DNA of 64,000 nt from Paralvinella palmiformis (lineage: Eukaryota; Annelida; Polychaeta; Terebellida; Alvinellidae), in contig JAODUP010000140.1 in the NCBI GenBank assembly GCA_025642065.1, positions 505,501 to 569,500 on the forward strand, written 5' to 3'. Numbering within the stretch: the stretch's first letter is position 1; each line of letters begins with the position of its first letter. Both the position numbers and the translations under genes were made by a program. This document shows, piece after piece, positions 51,201-60,200 of the stretch. Under the pieces are notes generated by a model. That model worked only from the letters and a program-made list of their open reading frames with translations. It made no database searches and was not told the origin of the DNA.

Positions 51201-54200
51201 TGTGTGTGTGAAGCTGTTATGTGTGTGTGTGAAACTGTAGTACAGCTCTAAACAACAAAATCACACAGCCCCTTGTAACAGTGTCTGAACTTCTTAACTG
51301 TTAATATTTCTAGAGTATTTTTATTTACTATTTTTACTTCCACAAAGGCATAAACTTGCTACTGTCATATTTTGTTTTGAGGATTAGATAATATAGGTGG
51401 TATTGTTATGAACAGAAGTTAACGATGTCATATCACTAAGCCATGTAAACTATAAAGAGTATTTTACTAATAATAAATATAGGGGAATAATGTATGGAGA
51501 GTTGCCTCAATGTGTTATCTTGTTAAATATGTTTTTGTTTTGATCACCTTAATGCTAAAACATTAATAAAAATAATGTTAAAATATGGAAGTCACTTTTT
51601 AGAAAGGATATATTATTTGGGGACATGTAATGGTTACTAACAAATATGGCCATCGTGTACATTTGAAAACATGCATAAATACCAAAACACACAAACACAC
51701 ATTTCCATGTTCATCCAGTAGTCATCATAAGCACAAAAAGTATATAATTGTGTATAATATGGTAATCTGGATTTAAAAGAAGTAATTTGAATGACAAAAT
51801 ATTAGCATATATAAACACTGTAATTGACTATAAATATGTATGTATGTATTTATCTATTTGTGTGTGTATATATATATATATATGATTATTTCAGGATCTG
51901 TTTTAGAATCTGTCTTAACAACTGAAGCTTGTAAGAATGGACTCCCTTCTGTTAATGATCTTCTGCAACACCAGTAAGCAGTAATAATACTAAACAGTCA
52001 ATTTCATTATATTTTTGTAATGTTTTTTAATAGATTTCTCTCTCTCTTCCTAGATATTAAATTTAGTCATTATGTTACAATTTACAGGCCTCACCCATCA
52101 ACAAGTATTTAGTTTATACGTAGTTTATACAAGCGATTCAATTTTGGGGACTTCATTCCAAGAATAAGAATTTTGGGATAGGTACATTTTTGGTGACTCA
52201 TCAGCAAAAGCACATTTCTGTTTTGGTCCAGAGCTAAAAATACATGCATATCCTATAAAATCTTACCTTAGAAACAACTCTATAGAATGGTTGTGCATTT
52301 TGTTTCAAAGTAAGAGTACTTTGTGCAAGTCAACTTAAAAAATCCATGACATTAAACCAAATACATGCCTTTATTTTGTAATAAAGCATTAAGAGAAATA
52401 AATTCAACTTACAAATGTGAATTAAGTGTGAACCAGCCTGTTCATTTTAGTGTACCGAACATTTGCAAGGGATTAAATGCTAGATTCTAAATTACATTTG
52501 TGTCTGGTTCTTGCCTTTGCTATATATATATATATATATATATATATAATCATTTGCGGGTATACATTGTTTATAGAACCCTGCTGTCTTTTCATTTAAG
52601 TACTTGTCTAGATTCACAAATGATTTTTAGTGTTTTATCTCAGCGAGCACAGCATACTTTTGTAAATTGGTACTACATCAATATGTTAACTTTAAAATGA
52701 TCCTTCATCATCCATAACTTTCTAAAACCTGACCTAGATGTCAGTAAAGTGGAATGAGGTCATATTTCTCAACTAGGTCATAATCCATTTTTATCATGGA
52801 TTTATGTTCAGATTAAAATGACATTAAAAAGTTTTGTTCATAAATCTGACTTTTATGGTATGAAACTGATCATTAAGTTATTTAAATCCATAGCCGTCCA
52901 TTGAAAAATTTTGCCAGGTATAATTTATCATTTCCACGAGTTGTAAAAATGGTAGATATTTAAATAGTTGTTAATTAAATTATCAACCACAATAATTTAT
53001 GTTATGTATGAAGTAAAATTTGGTTTTATTGGGATTCAGTTTTTTTAAATAAAAAATCAAGCATCATCCTGTCCCTATATTAAAGTGAAATTATTTCTTG
53101 TTATGTCCCCAAAACATTTTATAGTGTTTGATAGCCTATTGCTGTCTTTTATATCCTACCAGGCTCTTTCAATCTGTCATACCTCACCCTATAATGGATA
53201 CAGTCCACATAAAGATACCTGCAAGACTAAAACAGCCACTGAAGGAAGCCTTCTTAATTGTTACAAGACATCTACACGTTGAACAGAAACTGGTAAGCGT
53301 CCACAGGCAGGAAACTGACACAAATAGTTTCTTTTATGTCAGGAGATTTATATTTTTCTACAATGCTTTATTAATCTATTAATATAGCTGATAGATTGAG
53401 TTAAAATCTTTCAATACCTTGTATATTTCCTGCAAATTGAAATTTGATTGAACACACAGATTCATCATTATCAAAGAGTGTCAAAGGCTCAAGCTTATCA
53501 CATGTCTGATGAAGAAAAGAGAAAACGGCGACGTTCAAAGCGAGTAAGTCTATAATAATTCTTATGAAGTGGCATAAAACATAAATATACTGGTACTGAA
53601 AAATAATTTTTAATTATGCGCAAGGCCATTTGTGTCGTACATTGTTTGTTTCTCCTAGAGGAGTGGAACATTTGTGAAAGAAACTAATTTGGCTAAGAGT
53701 TTGTCGATCATTATGTTAAACATGCCATGACTCCGGGTTCGTGCTCATCCTGGAAAATACATGATTTTAATTAAAGTCCTGGAATAGTCCTTGTTTTTCA
53801 ATACACCCCTGGAAAACCCCCTTGAAAAGGAAATTATCCCTAAACATTTTGAAACTCTGATTTATCAAGCTGGGAGCTTAGATCTAACAAGTATCATGCA
53901 TAGCTGTCGAAACAAGTGATTACTTTATATGGCACAGCCTTGAAGCCTGGTATTCGAAATATGATGTCGCTTTTCCCTTGTTTTGTTTTTTTCTGAGTGA
54001 TGTCATGTACAGAAAATACTGGGATTCTATATTGCATTGGTGGCCACAAAAGAGGTTGTGAGAGGTGGGAGCAGGAAATATGGACTATCACTGCCAGCAT
54101 TGCTCTGCTATGCCTATATTTATTGTGTCAATATCATCATGATCATGCACACACAATCAAATATGCGTAATATGACAATATTTATGAGACCATTGTGTTT

Positions 54201-57200
54201 TTGTGGGGTCAGTTTCCAATATCCTCAACAAGCTAGGCCTACTCATTAAGAGGTCAAAATGCTCGGGTCAAAATGATACCATGTGTGATGTGCTGCCATT
54301 TAGTATATCAAATTATTACCTTCGTGATTAACATCACATGTTACAGGATACTACATGAATGAGGATTTTTGAATACTAATCACATGAAGGAAACACACAT
54401 GCATACACACATATGATGGAAGAGATTGATGACACTAAAAAATGGAGAGAAAAAAACACTAGTCAATTCTGCAGATGAATTTGTTGAAAAAGCTGAAACC
54501 ACTCGAAATCTCAGCTTTATCACAAAATCAAACACTCTTAGAAGAACTGTTAAAGATAAAAGCCAAGAGTTGGCAGGCTTAAAAATCAAACTCAATGAAA
54601 AAGTTCAATCATTAATAGATTAATGTAAATAAATTATGACTTCTTTGGACTTGGCATGTTTACTAAAAGCAAAAATGACTAAGTTTAGTATTCATAGTTA
54701 GTGGTATACCAGTACACATATTATGCTAGATCATTGATGTAAAATGAGATCCTAGATTCATAGATCTCTGCATACTTATTGTCTTACATTCACATACAAA
54801 AATGGCATCGCATATCTGTTCCAATTATCAAATATCAAAACACTCCTAGAAAATTTTGATTGGATCCTGGATAAGTAGATATTTTGATAAACAATTGTCC
54901 TGGAAACTCCTGGAAAACCATACATGTGGAAGTGTATGAATCCTGATGACTATGGTAGGCACATAGATTGGCTTCGGGTCTAGAAATGGCTAAGACTTGG
55001 CATATTCATTTCAGTATGTACAGAGATCATGTCTGGAACACATGTGTAATTATGTTTAGGTGTATGGTTTTATCCTGCTCAAAGATAACCCTGATCAGGT
55101 ATTTATTATTTAAAAAAAAACAGTTATAGAAATATTAACAAAAGGTAAGTTAGCCCATGGTTCAGTTAATATTATTGTAGATAAGGTGTTACATAAAGTA
55201 TTATCTGTAGCAGATAAGAATCAGTAAACTGAAAATAATAATTCATTTTGATAGTCTTAATAAGAATATTTAGGGATATTAAGATTTATTTCTTTTGTCT
55301 GCTTGTGGATATTGTTCAATTTTTAAAAATTATAAGTCACACAGATATTGTTTTTTCCATGAGATTTATGTAAGATGTTTGTCATTCGAGGGGAAATGGT
55401 AACCTGTAAATAATCATGATCTTAACTACATTGGCTATCTGTTAGACAGCGTATCCATTTCAAGATTTTATTAATAACTTATAATTCTATTAATCATATG
55501 GCACCGAATACCTGTGTGAACTGGTGTCCATTAGAAAGTCATCCCCAAAACTTAGGTCATTCAGTCAGATACTATTGCAGGTGCCAGTGTCTCGGCTCAA
55601 GTCATATGGTGATTGTGCGTTTAGTGTTGCAGCCCCCACTTTGTGGAATAGGTTGCCGACAAATATTAGAAAATATCTTGAAAATTTTAAATCTGTTCTA
55701 AAAACACCCCTGTTCAAGGTTGCTTTCACTGATAAATAATTAGTATCTTTTAAATCATTTACAGGTTTTTTTTACAGTCATATTACATTATTATTATTAT
55801 CTTAAACAGTGTTTAAGTTTTAGTCAGTGAAAGTGTGTTGGCCTTTGTAATGCTACAACTGCTTCTCTTATACTAGCTTTGATCAGTACAATACGCAACT
55901 AGTTATATCATATTGATCATGTTGAATTTTCTGGTATCTTTTCCTATATCTTTTACAGAAACAGCTACTGGAAAGGCAACAGTCAACAGAGGTCCCTACT
56001 ATCAATGGTAACAGTCACAACACCAGTACAGACAGTCATAATAGCAGTATTTCTGGTCAGATTGTCAATAATGTCAGCCCTGATATCACTCCCGACAGTC
56101 AGAATATCAGTGTTGACAGTCACAATGCTGGCATCGAGAGTCATGATACCAGTGCTGACAACTGTGATGTCAGTTCTGACAGCGGTGATATAAGTACCAG
56201 AAGCAGTAATTTCAGTCAAGTTAATGGTGCCAGTGATGCGAGTAGTCATGATGCCGACATCTCCGGATCTGAGATATCTGATCCAGGTAGGTTCTGGAAA
56301 CAGTTCACAACAAATTTTAGAATTGATTGACAGTTACTATAATGGCAGAGTTCATATAAATAATACATCATCACACATTTGGCAGTGATTAGTAATACAT
56401 TTATGTGTTCTCATTTTGTAAACAGGGTAAAAATATGACCTGTAGTTAAATACGTTGAACAAATCAACATCCATTAATAATAATAATAATAATAATAGAT
56501 GAGCAGCCAGTTGATATCCGAGGTAGTGAAAAATCCAATTACTTTGTCAAAGGTGTTTTAATTTAGTTTCGTGTATAGAAAGACACTGGAAGAGGAACAA
56601 CGCAAACACACACCGAAGTAAACCAATACGAATAGACTTTTAAACAATAAAGAATTTAATTTACAATACTATACACCAGTTTAAGCTACCTGTAATCCTC
56701 TCATCAGTTGGTCATGGCATTGGTAATAATAATGATGATGATGATGATGTATATTTAATAAAGTATCCTTATTAGCAGGAGGCATTCAAAGGTGCCATAT
56801 AATAATACCCCAAATGGGATATATATTAGAAACCCAATGAAATATTTGTTTTTGCAAATGTTAAAGGTTCTAGTGAATGTTTGCCAAACATTGACAGTTA
56901 CTGTATATATTTCCGTATAAGCTGCACTTTTAAAACACCAAAATCAAGTGCTTCTTAGATGCAAGTCACACTAGAAGGGAAGGTAATATTTGGCATAATT
57001 TAGGGGAAAATACAATAATGTTGTTTTTCAACCTTAATAATGAATATATGAACAATAAACAAATTTATTGGGTGTGTTTATTCTATTGTCTTTCAAAAGC
57101 CAAACTTAATCATGATAACCGCCATGATTATTTATTATTTAACGCAATACTCTAATTAGTGATGTGATCACAAACTGTGACAAAGTCAGACTTGTCATTA

Positions 57201-60200
57201 CTGTCGAAATGTGTGAGCGTGTGTAATTGAATGGAACGGTAAATGTGGCTACGCAAAGAATGACCATAGAAGCCACACCAAAGGAAAATGATTACAGCAA
57301 ACAGTGTGTTAATTAGTTCCAAAGCTGACACATGGGAAGTACTAATAAACTACTTCAAAAAGTATTATGGAAAAGAACGGACAGCAGCAGACAATATGAA
57401 GATGCCGTCGTTACCTGTCATCACACAGTGGGTGAAAACGGCCTGGGATTAAATCGCCCATGCCATCATTACCAAATCATTCAAGAAGTGCTCTTTCAGC
57501 AATGATTTAGATGGCACAGAAGATGATGTTTTGTGGGCTGAACAGTATGACAAATCTGACTCCGACAAAGAAGGTGAAGACATGTATGATAAGACACGAA
57601 CAGATGCAACAGATGATCAACGAAGAGAGTGATGATGATGAATTTTTGGGTTTTGAATCAACATCGCTGATTTTAGTGCATCTTATACATGGGTTGAAAT
57701 CCAGGGGGGTTTATTGGTCCTAAAACCAGGTCGTCTTATATGCGAGTATATACAGTAGTTTTTCATTTACCAGCCTCCACAGCACAAAACATCTGAAGCT
57801 CCGATAAAAATATGATGAAGACTCCCAGCTCAACATGCAAATTGCCACTATTATCATCTAGTACTTCAATAAGAACCAGAGGAATTGAATAGATGTCTGC
57901 ATTGTGTGTATAGATAAACTGCATGCTTTTTTTTCACTTTAAAGTATGATAACCACTATAAGCTGATTCATAACCTGGTTATATAAAAATATACAACATG
58001 CAATAAAAGTATTGTGTTAGTGTATGATTATTGTGTTTTCTGTTTTTGTTCCACAGCCCAATAGCAGCTGATATGAAGGTGAACTTAATTGTTTAAAATG
58101 TGCTGGGTTTAAAATGTACTTTAACATTAACAAGATATCTGCATGTTACGGTATTTGGTTACTTACTGGTAATTGTGTATATGATTATTATTTCTGTGTG
58201 AAGGAAAAGATTACGTGAAAGACTATTAATGAATTAAAGGAACAGTTCACCCTGAGATAATATGATTTAATTGTGTAGTAACTCAAAATTCCAATATAGT
58301 AATCACAAACTAGTTGATATCCTAGATATAAGGAAATAATCCTAATTATTACTGAAGGGTAGCCATTATGGCTTCCTCGGATACCAGATTGTATGGCGGG
58401 AAGGGAAAGTGTTCACACGTTCAGACCTCGGATGGTACAAGGATTATGTGGCCATCTTGATCCTAATCAGGTCAGGTCAGAGATGTTCTGGCTTAGCCAT
58501 CCTCATGACCTTACTTGTCCCCGTGTTAAACCTAACTATTACTAGCTGACACCGTTGTCGGTTCATTGACATAAATCTGACAGCTCGGTGGATGCTTCTC
58601 GTTACAAGAGTATAAAACGATAATCTTAAGGAATTTCACAATATAGTTTTCTTTAGCCATTTCAGTGACACATAAGGCTGTTTAGACCAACTTTACTGTA
58701 ATATTCGTAAATATGCCTTTACCCCAAACAAACATGTTTGGCTGACTCGTGTTTACATTGTTATAACCAGGTAATACAAACCACTTGTGGTAAGTGATGT
58801 AAGACTTCAAGAGCATCCAGTCTGTGTCTGGTTTCAAAATGGTGGCCCCCATAGACCATTAATAGTTGATTAACCAACACTTTGAACTGGATTATTTAAT
58901 ATATAGTTGATTGTGAACTGTTCCTTTAAGTAACTAGAAATAACTTAAGTCTGTTTCCTACTTTATCGGAATTCAGAAGTATAATTAAGATATTCAGTCA
59001 CTATTTTACTCATGTGGCCTGATTAAGTTTACATCACTATAACACATTTCTTCCTCTAACTTAAATATGACTACAACAGTATATATCTCATTCTGTGAAG
59101 TAAACAAGAGTTGTGAGTATTTTCTGTTCTTATTCAAATGATAGTGCAGACAAACCAGTTTAATGTTTGGAAATTCCTCCTCCTCGCCCAATTAAATTAA
59201 TTCTTGATAAACTGGCCACTATCTGTTCTGAATACTCATCAAATATTTTATCCCAATCTGACGTTTTACTTGATAAAATCCCTGAATATACTGATGTGAT
59301 TGACATAGCACACCTGGTAGTTTTAACCAGAAACATTATACCTGCAGTTGATAATTGATTCTGCAGTGTGGGTTGTGCAAACAAAGATGCCACTAATTGC
59401 ATTTAATACACTGGAGACAATTGATGTAAAGTGATAAATGCATATTTAGTGATCAACATGGTTAAAATCAATTGTCTATAGCCTAGAGCTATATTTGTCT
59501 TTTTATCACCCTACTTAGCTGTGAATAATATCATATTTTGATGTTCAGCACATGTTTGAACAGCCAATTGATAATATCTACAATGAAGATGACTTATTGC
59601 TTAGTTATGCATTAGAAAGTTATTCAAATCAGTATCAAATCATCGTTAGGTAAACAGTACATTTTTGCTTTTTTTGGTTTGGTCATTTAACATAATATGA
59701 CTTCGTACAATATCAGAACCATTAATTATATTTCATATTATATTATCTGTATATTACTCTGATAGCACCCTCTTTAGAGCACTGTGCTGCAAGGGTACAG
59801 GTCTTTTACCCTGGTGTTTTAACCCCCCCCATCCCCCAGATTTTTGCCCCTTTGGTCTTTATCCCCCTTTGTGAATTGCTTGCCTGGTCTTTTGCCCCTT
59901 GGTCTTTGCCACATAACTTTTGATTTCTAGAATTGAAATTTTGATCAGTGTACAATAAACGTATTTTGTTGTGTTATAATTTTAATTTGCTACGGTTCAT
60001 AAAAATTATAAAGCTAAATAAATTAATATATGATTAATTAAAAATAATAATGATCATACATAAATTGGTAAATGTATTTTACAAGATAATTTTAATGCAA
60101 TATATAGATGCAATTTAACCAGTGTTTCATTGTACATACCAGTTATCAATTGTAATTAAGGACGCACTCACTGGAACTAAGAATCTCCCTGTCATGTTAT

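Noticed and set aside
56005..56249. Open frames in other phases of the PXK exon 13 array, both strands
   Set aside because: They arise because the 21-bp period is a multiple of three; the sense frame joins correctly to PXK exons on both sides.
58059..58081. Possible extra PXK exon after a good acceptor (TTCCACAG)
   Set aside because: In the phase set by exon 13 it meets a stop after two codons. It could only give a short alternative end, and the conserved WH2 exon lies further on.
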